NCBI GenBank assembly: GCA_022577435.1
Contig: JAKOON010000018.1
Location: 3,028,282 to 3,092,281 of the forward strand
Reading direction: 5' to 3'
Length of the DNA stretch: 64,000 nucleotides
From: Embiotoca jacksoni
Taxonomy: Eukaryota; Chordata; Actinopteri; Embiotocidae
Shown: one piece after another, positions 26,201 to 38,100 of the stretch
Layout of the letters: every line of letters starts with the position of its first letter
Numbering within the stretch: position 1 is the stretch's first letter
Program-made: the position numbers and the translations under genes
The notes under the pieces: model-generated
The model's database searches: none
The model's input: only the letters and a program-made list of their open reading frames with translations
Told to the model about the DNA's origin: nothing

Positions 26201-29200
26201 ACAGTGCAATTAGGGGCTGGAACCATGTTGAGGAGTGAACATAAGTAAATTACACACTTAACGCTACCAATGTCAGGATCCCTGTCTGACCCTCTGTGTT
26301 TTAACCTTTAACTTTTGCCTTTTACGTTTTATAATAAACGGCAACTTTTATTGATTTATGTAATTGAGATTAAATATGAACAACATCCACAGTCTTTGTA
26401 TTATGAGACTGCTGCATATAAGTTCCTCTGGCCTTGACAAAGTACATATTTTAAAGAAAACCATGAAAAGAGATTTTTGTACCTCTCCAAAATGTTATCA
26501 TAGCATTGTCAAATCAATACAGTTTAGCCCATGATGGCAGTACACTAAATGGGCCATCCTCAGGCGAGGGACAAACCACCTACATGGAATTTTTTTGGGG
26601 GAAATGGACCGAGTATAGAGTCCAGAAAGACGGCACAGGAAATGGTGGCTGAGGATGAAGAGGAGTTGTAAACTGAATCAATGAAGCATCTCTTGGATAA
26701 GTATGAAAAGGTGCTTTTTTTTTTTTTTAAATAACACAATAGACTGGTTGCCATGGCATTTAAGGAGCAACTAAATGTTCCTAGACGGGACAACAGTTTC
26801 ACATTTGGTGACTCCAAGTCCTGTTTTTTGGGGAAATTGATTGAAAGATTAATTGTCCTAGTTTTTCCCAAACACTTTGTTCAAAACTTTAATGTTTTGA
26901 AGTGTGATGAACAATGCAGCTGCTTTAAACTTTTCAGGATACGGCAGGTCATTTTTCCAAATTCACAGAGCTGAATTTCACTGTATCCTGTCCTTGTGCT
27001 GTCATGCCAAATGGCAAATCCACTCACTCCTGGAAAGTTTTGGAAGTGAAAGAGAAAGAGGGTTTTGGAGCCCAGCTGTCAGCCAGACGAAGCCTCCTGC
27101 TCTCTGTGTGTTCTGTGAGCAGGGAGAATTCTGGGTCTGTCGACAGAGTAAATAATATGTTGTCTTTTTTCTGTCAAAGTTTTGCCTCCCTGGCACTGTA
27201 CACTCTGTACACAAGCACCGAGCACTGCCAACCTAAGCTTGGCTAATTGGTGATTCTAGACTGGGGATTATTGAGGAAGCAGAATTCATCACAGTAAACA
27301 CATGGTAAACGAGGAATGTTTTCCAAGGCTTGGAGATAAATCAAATATTATTGTGTTTCGAAATCACCATGGCCATTATTAAGCACTGTTACTTTTGTGG
27401 GAGGTTTGGGGATGTTCTTTTAGTTTTTTTTTTTTAAAGTGTCGGAATGCCGATTATTTTTAGTTTGGCTTTGTAGTTGATCTGTTAGGAGTCTTTCTAA
27501 TGTCGCTGGAGATACAGCTCCGGTCTCGCTCAATACGAAATGAACTCCCCTAAGAGCTGAAAATGATGTCTCTGCTCCCTTGCTCTTCTCAGAGCAGCGC
27601 TAACAACACAGTTTATGACTGGAACAAATTTGGCCAAACTCACTGCTGCTCTCATTCCCAGTCAACTTCCGTAACTATTTTCAACTTAAGAAGTTTGTTT
27701 TTCAGTGGGCACCATGCAGAACAAAGCCCAACTTCAATTAGCTAAGCTCACTGGTTCCCAGTTGGTGTGCCTTTAAGGCAAAGGCTTGACATTACTTTTG
27801 AGTCCTTCTTCCTTCCCCAAATTCATTACAAGCCCCTGTGATCACAGAACATGTTTCACAAGTTAATGATTTGCTTTTATCTGATGATAAAGGGCACAAT
27901 GCACAGAAGAGATGAACATTTCGCATTAGAGAATGTGCAATATTTTTGCCTGCAGTAACTCAGACTATCATTAAAACTATAGAGGTCAAAACTCGCTCTG
28001 ATGTTTGCAATTATACACTTCTGGGGATTTTTAGCTTTCTCAGTCTGTAAAGACAACATTAGTAATTGTGTTCCCAGCATGTTTATCACGAAAACACACC
28101 TCAGGCAGTGTTTACTGGCCTATAATATTATTGTTATTATCCATGGTCATATCCCTACCACAAATAGGTTAATACAATCAAAAAAGCAATATAAGAGAAA
28201 ACTCAACTCCACCTAAAATTAAGCTTTTTTTCTGCTCTATAAATTGCAGTGTCTATGTTCTAATGGTTTCATGATTTTACCCCCCATATGTCCATACAGA
28301 AGTGAGCCAGATTATTATCTGTCTTTGTTAGTAGAGAAACTTTTATACATAAAGCAATTCCATGCTTTGATTTTAAACATATTTGTATCAAGCAGTGTCC
28401 ATTAATCACAAAAAGAGTCACATAACTCACATTAGCTTTCCACAGACTGTCTCATTCAGACTCATATGCGTGTGCTCTGTTGCGTACACTCTGTCGAGTG
28501 TACCTTCTTCACTACTGCTTGTTAGCTTGTCAGTTGTTCCACAGATTTAAACCATGAGCTGAACATTTCATTGGTTTCTACCCAAGAGATGTCTGCTCTT
28601 ACACAACCTTACGTACCCAAGAGGAAGAACTCTTATAATCAGAAGATTCCATGTCTAGATTTGCAGTGCAATGCTGCAGTTATTTGCCCCGCTACTGGGA
28701 AATAAGAACTACCATATTGTAAAAATGTTCTGTGAAAAGTTTGATAAACAATCTACCACCAGGAAAAAAATGTGCCAGTCCCATTTGTGAAGCATTAAAC
28801 AGTTGTAAGGTTAGATAGCCAATTAGCCAGCCAGCTTCAGAAAGACTAAGAAGAAAAGTCAAGAATGTGTATTGTCTTAGAAATGTTTCACACTTTACCA
28901 TGACATGAAATAAAGAGCCACACTGTATAATGTGGAGCAGTATAATGTGTCTAAAAGAGACAGGAAACACAGACTTTTAAAAAACTTGAATGCAAAATAA
29001 ACAAAAAAAACAAAAGGGCTTTCGCACCATCAGTGCTCGGGCCCGAATAATCGTCTTTCTTTGTAAATTTGGCACAAGGTGTCTCCTTCTTAACGATCGA
29101 TGTCTTATATTTTGCCCATAGATCATCTTTCTTACTTGACAAGCTAACACTCTCCTGATGTTGTAAAGGTGCGGAATGAGGTATTACTTTTCAGGCAATG

Positions 29201-30099
29201 CAGGTTAGGCCGCATGTTGTAGCGAAGTTATAAAATCTCGTGCTTTGAGTGGCTCCGATGCATTCCACGTGGGCACCAATCATATTCAGAATCAAATCTA
29301 TTAAAAATGCAAAAATAATTTGTAATGTGCAATAACACAGACAATACTAATAATTGCTTTAATGTAACACGCATGATTAGATGTGATGAGTTCACAGTAT
29401 TGAAATATAGGTTAATGGATTTTAGTATTTGAATGTGATGTGTGGTCTCTGAGTGGGAGAGAGTGTATGTCAGTGGGAGATCCAGACTTTGTTCATGAGG
29501 CTGAGAAAGTGTTCTAGTGGCGTGATATTTTGGACAAGCTAAAACCTTTTGTTGGAGGGGCGGGATTGGAAGAGTTTATGTTTTGGGTGGGAGGGGTCAG
29601 CCATTATCTTCCCTGCTCACATCAGTGTCTTGGAGGCATTCAGATCCAGGAGGGATGGCAGGTTGCAGCCAATCACCCTTGCAGCGCTGCAGTCTGCCGC
29701 GTCCTTGGCAGTGGCAGCAGCGTAGCAGATCATACCTGCCAACATTTAGGTCTCAAAATGCGGGAGTTTAATTTTTTTTTTTTTTGCCGGCAGGAACGTA
29801 CAGTATTTTTACTCTGACTAGTGTTATATGGTGTCAGCCCTCAACATCTGGTTGCTTTTCTCCCACTGTGCTCACATGTACTATCTTTAAATACAGCCGA
29901 ATTCCCAACAAAACTGTTCTTATTTACATATTTTTCTGTTTCTGCTGTCAAACAGTGGGAGAGTATGAAATACTGGCTGAACTGTGGCCCATTAGGACTA
30001 TAAGTTAGCCAGCAGTCTCTTCTTAGTTGCTTCTTGCTATGCTAATATTCGGATTTCATAACCATGTGACGCCGTGGGCTGAATATAACAGAGGAACCC
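26201..30099. other. Non-coding stretch, 3.9 kb
   Basis: No gene that I can support. A poly-T run lies at about 26715-26728. At about 29013-29050 the motif GGGCTTTCGCACCATCAGTG resembles a dispersed fish repeat, and at about 29738-29765 a CCTGCCAACATTTAGGTCTC motif does too; both are too short to classify. The region 27480-27700 is less repetitive and could be conserved, which is only a guess. Confidence 0.45.
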
Positions 30100-30432
30100 T
30101 GAAAGGTATGTAACAGGTGGTGATGGAGGTGGTGCGGATGGACTCCAGCTGTGTAGAAGTGCATAATCATTGGCTGAGACTCGTTACCGCCAGAGATTCA
30201 TCCTCTGTTGTGCCTTCTTGGTGAACGAGCTGATATTCTGCTGCCAGTTGAGGTCCTCGTTGATGAGGGGGCCCAGGAAGGAGAGGGAATCAGGCATATG
30301 GACCTGGGAGAGCTCATCTTGCAGTAGAGTCAGGATGATCATGTTAAAGGCGGCGCTAAAGGCAATAAAGAGGATCCTGACCCGCGTAGTTTCTGTTATT
30401 TCTATTGCAGATGTCCCGTCATGGAGCTGCAT
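30100..30432 (-). pseudogene. L2/Rex1-like LINE reverse transcriptase relic, part 2
   Basis: The minus-strand frame 30184-30432 reads VRILFIAFSAAFNMI, a degraded version of the RT palm FDFSSAFNTI. It then runs directly into SLSFLGPLINEDLNWQQN and FTKKAQQRMN, which belong after the catalytic loop. The middle of the RT, including the Asp-Asp loop, has therefore been deleted. The first palm Asp is also replaced by Ala. The N-terminal continuation lies on the far side of an inserted repeat, at 30785-30925. Confidence 0.75.
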
Positions 30433-30439
30433 GTCTCTG

Positions 30440-30780
30440 TCCTGCGCTTGTCATCTCCACCAACAGTTCTTCTCTTCTATCTCTATGCTGTCCTTTTCTC
30501 TCTCTGCTCTCCTCTCACCCCAACCTGTCGAGGCAGATGGCCGCCCACCCCTGAGCCTGATTCTGTCGGAGGTTTCTTCCTGTGAAGAGGGAGTTTTTCC
30601 TTCCCTCTGTTGGAGGTTTTTCTTTCTTAAAGGGGAGTTTTTCCCTCCTAGCTTACGTGGGAATTGTTGGATTCCTATGTAGAATTCTGTAAAGTTCTAT
30701 TGTAATTAATTCAATGTTAAGTACAATGAAATAATGTCTGTTGTGATTTGACGCTATATAAATTAATAAAATTGAAATTG
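30440..30780 (+). mobile_element. Dispersed teleost repeat (retroelement 3' end), inserted in a LINE
   Basis: Plus-strand copy of a repeat that also occurs at 54864-55175 (minus). Signature blocks are ACCCCAACCTGTCGAGGCAG, GATGGCCGCCCACCCCTGAG, GGAGGTTTCTTCCTGTGAAG and the end TTGTGATTTGACGCTATATA followed by an (A)TTGAA-type tail. Such tails mark retrotransposed copies, probably of a LINE or a SINE that shares its tail. I do not recognise the parent with certainty. Confidence 0.75.
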
Positions 30781-30784
30781 CCGT

Positions 30785-30925
30785 AGGAATCTGTAGAATC
30801 ACGTGCTGGAGGATGAAGAGAAGGGCCATGTTTACTGCATCATCCAAAGATCTATTAGCTCTGTAGGCGGGCAGGCCAGGAGTGGACCTGTGAAGAATTC
30901 TAGGTGAGACAGTTCAGGGTGCTCT
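30785..30925 (-). pseudogene. L2/Rex1-like LINE reverse transcriptase relic, part 1
   Basis: The minus strand reads ANRSLDDAVNMALLFILQH, the segment that in these reverse transcriptases precedes the palm. It would join to the part at 30100-30432 if the repeat at 30440-30780 were absent. It is short and decayed. Confidence 0.7.
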
Positions 30926-31576
30926 AATGACTTCATGACCTCAGAGGTCAAAGCAATGTGTCTGAGGTCTTTAAGTTCTAAAAAAAAAAGACACGTTTAC
31001 ACTGAAGACAGCTGGTCAGGGAACATCAGAGTCCCTGGTTCAATTCATAGCAAGATGAAACTTTGCTTCTCTGTTTTCTCACATTTCCTGTCTGTCTACA
31101 TCATGAAAAATTCCTTTTCTGCATTCAAAATTGCATGTGGAAAGATAGTGAAATAAATGTAACCAGCAGCCTCTGTGTGTGTGCAAAATGTTGCCAATAT
31201 TGTTTGCTCTTAGTGGCCTGCTTCCCTGAGTACTTTTTCTAAATTAACATTATGACCACAGACGTTTATTCTGCAGTCGCACTGGCGCCATGCTGGTGTG
31301 GAATCAGTCATGTCTGGAGCCCTGCTGTATGGTATTATTTTGCAAAGCACTTTTATTCTCCACGAGGACGATCCCTTTTCAATTTGGGGGTTCCCAATGT
31401 CATTGTACAGGTAAGAAGGGAGAAGATTGTAAAACGTGTTCTCAACTCCGTTTGCTATGCAGGCTACTCACACGGAAAAAAAAAATACATTACCGTTGTC
31501 AGTTTTCAGCCTTCATAGACATTTAGCTAGTTAGTTGTACTGTAAATAACTTAAAAACTTCAGTTTAGATACCAAG
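30926..31576. other. Non-coding stretch
   Basis: No gene or classified repeat. A short A-run lies at about 30980-30989. Confidence 0.5.
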
Positions 31577-32265
31577 GGCCTGATTTACTAAAGGTTTGCA
31601 TGTGTAAAATCACACGCAAACTTCACTTCACCTGCAAAAAAATGTCCAAGCTGATCTACTAACGATGTGCAGTGAGGATTGCGTCTTTCAAATGTGCACA
31701 TGAATAAAAGTTGTCCATTTTGCGTGTTTGCCTGCCTGCATATGTAATATTGGGCGTTTCTACTTGAACGTGCAAAATACTGGGAGGGGAAATGCAAATA
31801 CATACATTTAGCACCCGTAACGATATTTACTAAACCTGAAAGGAGAAACAGGAGAAGTGATTGTTGTGTATTTTAGTACGACTGAAAGGAACGTATTAAT
31901 CAGATGAACATTATGAGAGACGGCTGCTCTTATTGTGGTGAGAAGGAGATGCAGGGAAATCAGAGAATACAGAGAACATAGTTTTACACCCGTGGAAACC
32001 TTTCTGAGATGCCAGAGAAAACGTATTCAGACATGTCGTCTGTCCAGCGATGACATTTCTGAGTTGTTGAATGAACTGAATGATGATTGACAGCCAACAA
32101 CAAGGAGGGGCCACAATATAGGCTACCAGCAATTAGAAAAACTTCTTACGACTCAGCATTGTCCTGCCTCTGGTTGGTTCCAACGTATCGCTGCTTGGAT
32201 CTCCCTCCCAGTCCGGTTATTCAGCTGAGCTGTCCAAGGTCCTGAATGTGTCCCGCAGAATTCAC
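31577..32265 (+). pseudogene. PIF/Harbinger transposase N-terminal relic with 5' region
   Basis: A terminal-like motif GGGCCTGATTTACTAAAGG at about 31576-31594 precedes a non-coding part. An open frame then starts by 31917: AALIVVRRRCREIREYREHS, later LSSDDISELLNELNDD, a stop at 32088-32090, then QPTTRRGHN, LLTTQHCPASGWFQR and a second stop at 32226. This matches the N-terminal domain of Harbinger transposases (arginine-rich start, then a block usually read LxPxTxRxHAIP, then LATGSFQ). The DDE catalytic domain and the neighbouring Myb-like gene are absent. The element would insert at TWA sites; I see no convincing second terminus. Confidence 0.7.
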
Positions 32266-34001
32266 AGGTAGCTCCATGACGTTCACGAGCACTCGAGAGG
32301 CACTGAATGAAACTAATTCACCTGCTCATCACAGAAAGAGCTGGACCTGCTGCCCAGTGTTTTATTTGCCAATGTTTTATTATGAGTCGTTTTTTTTTTT
32401 TAATGTATTTTCCGTCTAATATTTTGCCGTCTTCTTATGATATTTTTGTTATTCCAACAGCATTGACTTCCTGGCTGATATCCTCCTCCCTAAATGTTGT
32501 GTCACTTTACTCTTTAGTACACTGGCCAAGAAAAAAAAGTATTTATTTGTCTTGTAACCTACATCTGACAGTGAAGGTTTGCTGATATTGTTCTTCTTGT
32601 GGCTCAGATGTAAACATATTCGATTTATTTAATGAATACCAAAAATAATATGTCCTACAAATAAAGTAGGAAACAGGAACTTTGAAATTATATTTGAAAT
32701 GTTTTGTCACACGGAAAATGTGTCTGATTTACTCTTGAAAATGTACTAGTTAGTTGTTTGTAGGTCCAAATATACATACTGAATACTGTACAATATAGTT
32801 TTTTACAATGTAGTTATTTTCTCCAAAATAGGTTTATGTGGCAAAGAAAGTTTTTTTTTTATGAATAGTAATAAGTGGAATAGAGGAGTTTTAACAGAAT
32901 CAAGCTGTCAGCATGGAGCTTCCTGTGTCCCGAGATATCGGTAGTTCTAAATGCTTTCTGCTAAAGACTCGTGTGCACTCGGGCTCCTTTGAAGCTCCTG
33001 TTGGAGCTTGCTCAGGACAGTCACCTTGACTTGTGTGAAATTGTGGTCAGATCTTTTATGCAGGATGTCACAACAATATTACTGCTCAGCTGCTACTCAA
33101 GTCAAGCATGATAATCTTGTTAGCCACACTGACCTCACAGCTGAAGTTCCTCTCAGGATTTTAAAACATGTTAATTCTCTGGCCATTTCCACTTTAACCA
33201 GGCAGAAAATGCCCTTCTCTCTGGAATATACTCTATTGATTAAAGAGCCTGAAAGGCAAAAGAAAACACTTCTCTTCTCGTTCTCAGTGTGCTGCCACCG
33301 TGACCAACGTCTTTGCACATGTTTTCACTTGTATGCCTCTTTACATTGTTTCTGTATGAGCAGCATGGAAAAAATGTTTGGTTTAAAAAATTAGCTTTCA
33401 AAATGTTCAAAATTATCATCGCAGAAATATTGAATATGAATAAAAGAGGGTTTTAGTTTGCTATGAAGTGATTGCAAGGCAGACTCAGAGGATTCAAAGG
33501 CATTATTTGTCATTTATACAAACAATATGTGTAGTGAAGTGCAGCGGGGCATATTGAGGCTGTACTAGAATGCAATGAATAATAATTATTTAAATGAAAA
33601 TGGAAGGGTAAAAATGTAAAGACAAATATGATAAATAGATATAATATAAGTATTCAAATTCTTAATTTCATATTGCCCTGTGGTGGAGGGTTGTGCTGTG
33701 TTTTTAGCGCATTAGAATATAAAATCTATGGATGTCACAGTGGCAAGGGAAACTCTACATACGTGAGTGCAAATATGCAAATGTGCAGGGCAGTGCAAAG
33801 GATTTACAGAGGACAATGTGATAGACCAGCCAAGGTTATCCAGGAGACAGGGTTCTCCATTATCAGCAAAGAAGTCTCTCTGTGATGGACTTGTGGCCAC
33901 AGACATGTTTGTCTGAGCGTTGGGCTGCTGCTGATCTTTCATCATCATACTAGCTCTGGTGCTACACTTTTTGGTGTCCAAGTGCTGCAAAGTGTCCAGT
34001 G
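32266..34001. other. Non-coding stretch, 1.7 kb
   Basis: No gene supported. The 128-codon frame at 33008-33394 shows no recognised domain, and its reverse strand is open as well, which suggests chance. Confidence 0.5.
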
Positions 34002-34400
34002 CAGGAGTCTCCAAGCTTTTTCCCTCTAAAAGCTACTTTGACAAAATGAAAGTCTCCGAGAGCCACTCATGTTCAGCAGCATTTATTCACAGAGCTGAGC
34101 TCCACCCAAACCAGCGGAATAAGCTTCTTTTATGTGAACAATAACAAACTGATGGTCTTCACACATGCTTTTTGTCACAACAGCTTCAATTCAACAGCAT
34201 GTGCATGTTTTTTTCTGCATGAACTTCTTTATGTTTTCCATTAGGGTGGGGAAACTGGAGGGCTTTTCATTTTAAAAGGTGTGCCTGCCAAACTGCAGCG
34301 TAACTTTAATGTCTCACACTTTGCTGATGCAAACACATAATCGACAAACTGTATGATCAATACCATATGATGACCAATTCTTAACATGGAGTGGAATTTT
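34002..34400. repeat. Possible hAT-like element, one end only
   Basis: CAGGAGTCTCCAAGCTTTTT at 34002 resembles a hAT terminus (CAGGGGTCxxCAAxC type). It is followed by sequence with the feel of a dispersed repeat (AGCTACTTTGACAAAATGAA, GAGAGCCACTCATGTT). I found no matching inverted end, and the right limit is a guess. Confidence 0.35.
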
Positions 34401-35038
34401 ATCAGTATATCATGAATGATACGATACCTGAGGATGCTCTTCCTTTTGACAAGTGCACGATTGATTCCCAGGCAGTGGAGCTGCACTCCAGTAACTGACA
34501 CTCAGTAAAAATGAAGACACATCCATTGTATCTGGATACATACGGGGTCTGTAAAGACGCAAACTGTCTGCAAAAACTCGAAACAAGTTATCTTCACACA
34601 GATAGCAAATTATGGCAGGAAGTGGATGTGAATTTGGAATTCTTGGTTTTGTGAAGTTACAGGTAAGTTTAGAGATGTGATGGGAGGCTGGGGGTTCTGA
34701 TTCTATCTGGCATGCAGTTTGCAAAGATCATCAATTCTGCTGAAGAGGTTGTCGATCTTCCACCAGAGTCACAGATCCTCCAACCTCCAACCCAGGTGGG
34801 CCTTCCTGATGGTTTTGGTGATCCAGCCCATCGCTACTTCGTCACCAGCAGATGTAACAATGAAGATGAAGCTGTTGCTAACTGGGTTTACATGACGAAG
34901 GTCACACATACAGTATGTATCACATTAAGCTGTTGCATTGCACTATGTTTAACTGACAGAAACCAACCTCACTTTTATATTTCGCTCAGTCAAGAAAAAA
35001 ATATCTTTACAAATTCTAAGTCTTATTCTCTACTGGCT
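34401..35038. other. Non-coding stretch
   Basis: No gene supported. A frame at 34712-35164 runs into the CA microsatellite. Its first 65 codons contain no domain I recognise, and no clear splice context decides whether it is an exon. Confidence 0.4.
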
Positions 35039-35058
35039 CTCACGCACGCACGCGCGCG

Positions 35059-35095
<37 letters not shown>

Positions 35096-35124
35096 ACACA
35101 CACACACAGACACACACACACACT
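35039..35124. repeat. CA/CG microsatellite
   Basis: A compound (CACG)n and (CA)n array with two GA interruptions. Confidence 0.95.
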
Positions 35125-38100
35125 CACTGGCTTTTTCATTACAAACTTGTGTTGTGTGGTTTAAACTTTTAAACTTTTTTTAAAAACTCCCAAAAACTTG
35201 TACAAAAAAAAAAAATAATTTAAATTGTAGTTGAAATCCCGAAATGTCTGCAGATCTAAAATATAACAGGTTGAATTTGGGGAAGTGTTTAAAATGATGC
35301 ACACGTTATCTCTATATTAATATTTCCATTTGATCTAATGTTGCAGCCGTTAAAAAAACAAGTTAACTAAGGTTTTGATACCTCACTCAGTATAACCACA
35401 CTGTAACTTAAATGAAGAGTTCAAACAGAATAGACTCTACGAAATATTAAATATTGCCAAACAGTTTTTTCTGCAAGTTTTGGAGGATGATTTGGAAAAT
35501 GTGACACACTTAAATGTTAATCATGACTAAAAACCTTAATGCAAATTGAATTAAACATTAATGATACTGTCACAAGATAATTATGGGCCATTCACATACA
35601 CCTGCTTGATCAGATGTTCCTGTTAACAGGGATCCCTTGATTAGTGCACCAGTAGGTAGTCTAGAAGATAAATGTTTTATATTTCATCAAAACACCTTTT
35701 GGCTCGGTTCTGTTGGGTTTTTAAGTATCAGTTCTGTATATTGTAAATTTAAAACTTGAAATATGTTTCTGTTTTCCATATTTATCTTTGCTTCCCCCTT
35801 GCTTGGTTAGGGTGACTTTTAATTAACTGATTTGCGTGAAATATTTGAACAAGTATAATCTAAAATAAGAAACCTTCATGCTTAATATCTCAACTGCTCT
35901 TGAAGAAGGAAATCTCCTCTAATTTCAAACTGACAGACAGAAAGTATTTTGTGTTTATCTGCATTGCAGTCTGTCATGACATGTTATTTAAGACAATCCT
36001 GGAGTTGATGCAAATGAGTCACTTTGTGTTGGGCACTTTGACCAAACATTACTGGACTGTGGGATTTGTTTCCAAATGCAGCTTTATGAAGTTAACTTGT
36101 TGCGAGTTCACTGTGGGTCCTCTGTTTTTTCCATTAATTATAATCCTGTCAACGGCGTTCCATATGTGAGGAGTGAGGGTTGCTGCCGTCGTTGTGCACC
36201 TCGACAGTATATACAGCCACGGCTGGCACGGTACGACTGAGGGAAGTGTGGGCCGGATACGCTCCCCTTCACTGGCAGGCAAAGGCTGCATTATGCTAAT
36301 GTAACAACCAGAGGAAAAGACAGCGCAGGGAGAGAGAGGGAAGAGACTGAGAGGGAAGAAAGTGAACAAAAAAGAGAGTGTGAAGAAGAGAGCGAGGGGA
36401 CCGTGGTGTGAAAGTGAGCGAGGGAAGTCGCATAGTCTATACATGCGGGGGCGAACATGTTGTCATCTCCTGCATTTAAATGTACCCCGCTCGCTCTTCT
36501 CCACACGTCATTTAAATTGGGTAAGACAAGTGTTGGTGAAGCAGTTCAAATGCATTCGCAGACACTGTGAAACCCTCTCAGAGAGATACAGAACAGCCAT
36601 TTTGTAACTAATATATCAGGTTGGCAGTCTCAGTGTTTTTTTTATATCTAAATTCTGGTCACTTTTAAGATCATGCAACATATACATTTTCCTTTTAACG
36701 TTCATTTTGACCACGGCTCAGATATCCCACAGCTGCTGATGAAGCCGTGCAGGAAAAGTGAAGAATAAAAATGACTTTGAATTTAATAATGGCACCATGA
36801 GGCACAGCAGCAAGTCACAGATTGCTACTGTAAGTGCCTTCATGAAATTCCTTTTATATTGCAGCTCTTTCTTCTGTGGGATTAAAGCAGGGGAACATTT
36901 TACAGCACTATCTAGCGTAGGCTTAATGGCATGGCATATAGAAAAAGGGAATGCAAAGTGAGCACAGTGTGAGAAATGTGTCAATGCAAACTGGAAAGGC
37001 AAAATGAGAAAGCTGATATAGTAAGCACAATCTCAGCAGAAAAGGAACGTTTCAAGCTGCAAACAGAAAGACAAAGTAGATGCTTTCAAAGCGTCAGTGT
37101 TTTTCTGCTGTCTAAGGAAATGAGCAGGTTCTCTGCTTTCAAAACATATTCCATCTCAAAGTCATTCGCAAATTCAATTTTGTGATATAAATCTGAGCAT
37201 TCTGTGTTGCATTTTAAATACTTCAGTGAAATATTAGATGTTAATTTTGAAGGCAGTCTTGAGGGACAGGAAAATAAGATGCTTAGGAGCCCCAAGTGAA
37301 TAAATTACAAATAAGATGTCCTTAAAAATTTCATTATTTGTTTTATTTAGAATGCAGTTCACTGTTTTGTCAATTTGCAAGCTGTACAATTATATATACC
37401 TATATTTTTTTGTTTAGGAAAGAGAGAATACTCAATGTACTCTTACTAGATCTTTTTTTTTTTTTTTTTTTTTTAAACTATATCAAATTTTCTTCTTCAA
37501 GGGTATGCTGTAAGTAGAAGATTATACTGTTCACACCTGGCATCATCATCAGTCTCCACATGTGTCCCGACTGACCACTTGTGATCGCATCAAGTAAATA
37601 AACAAGTACTGTAAATAAAAACATGAACCTGAACAGAAACATGAGGAGGAGGAGTCGAAGCAACACGCAATAATGAAATAAGACATTCTTGGTTATTCAA
37701 GCCTCATATAATGTTCTGTCAATTAAGAAATGTACAATTGCAGTTGAACAGTCAAGTCTTTAATTCACAACTTGCACCATCGTGCGACTTAAATACATCA
37801 GTTTAGGCTCCGATTATTTATGGTTGGACTCTGCGCCGCTGTGGATGAATGAACTGTGTTAGTGGGCAGGGCTCTTCTAGATGCCTTTCTGATGGGTGTC
37901 ACAAATTACAGACAAGAAAAGCAACAACAAAACAGAGGATGCTTTGGTGAAACAAGTGTCAAGTAGAAAGACTGGGTTTTAGTTCACAGCTGCCTTAAAG
38001 CCTCCAGTTCAGTTTTCAAGTAAATCTCTACATATCGGCTGTGCTCGGTAGAATCATGCAGGATATTTTTTCTGTTGAATATTTATATTGCCTTCAGAGG

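Noticed and set aside
29013..29050. Dispersed-repeat-like motif GGGCTTTCGCACCATCAGTG
   Set aside because: Too short and isolated to assign to a family.
34712..35164. 150-codon frame as a possible host exon
   Set aside because: No recognised domain, runs into a CA repeat, and I could not identify supporting splice sites.
36170..36310. GC-rich block with TATATACAGCCACGGCTGGC as a promoter or transposon end
   Set aside because: It resembles motifs in fish DNA repeats, but no partner end or gene start is present.
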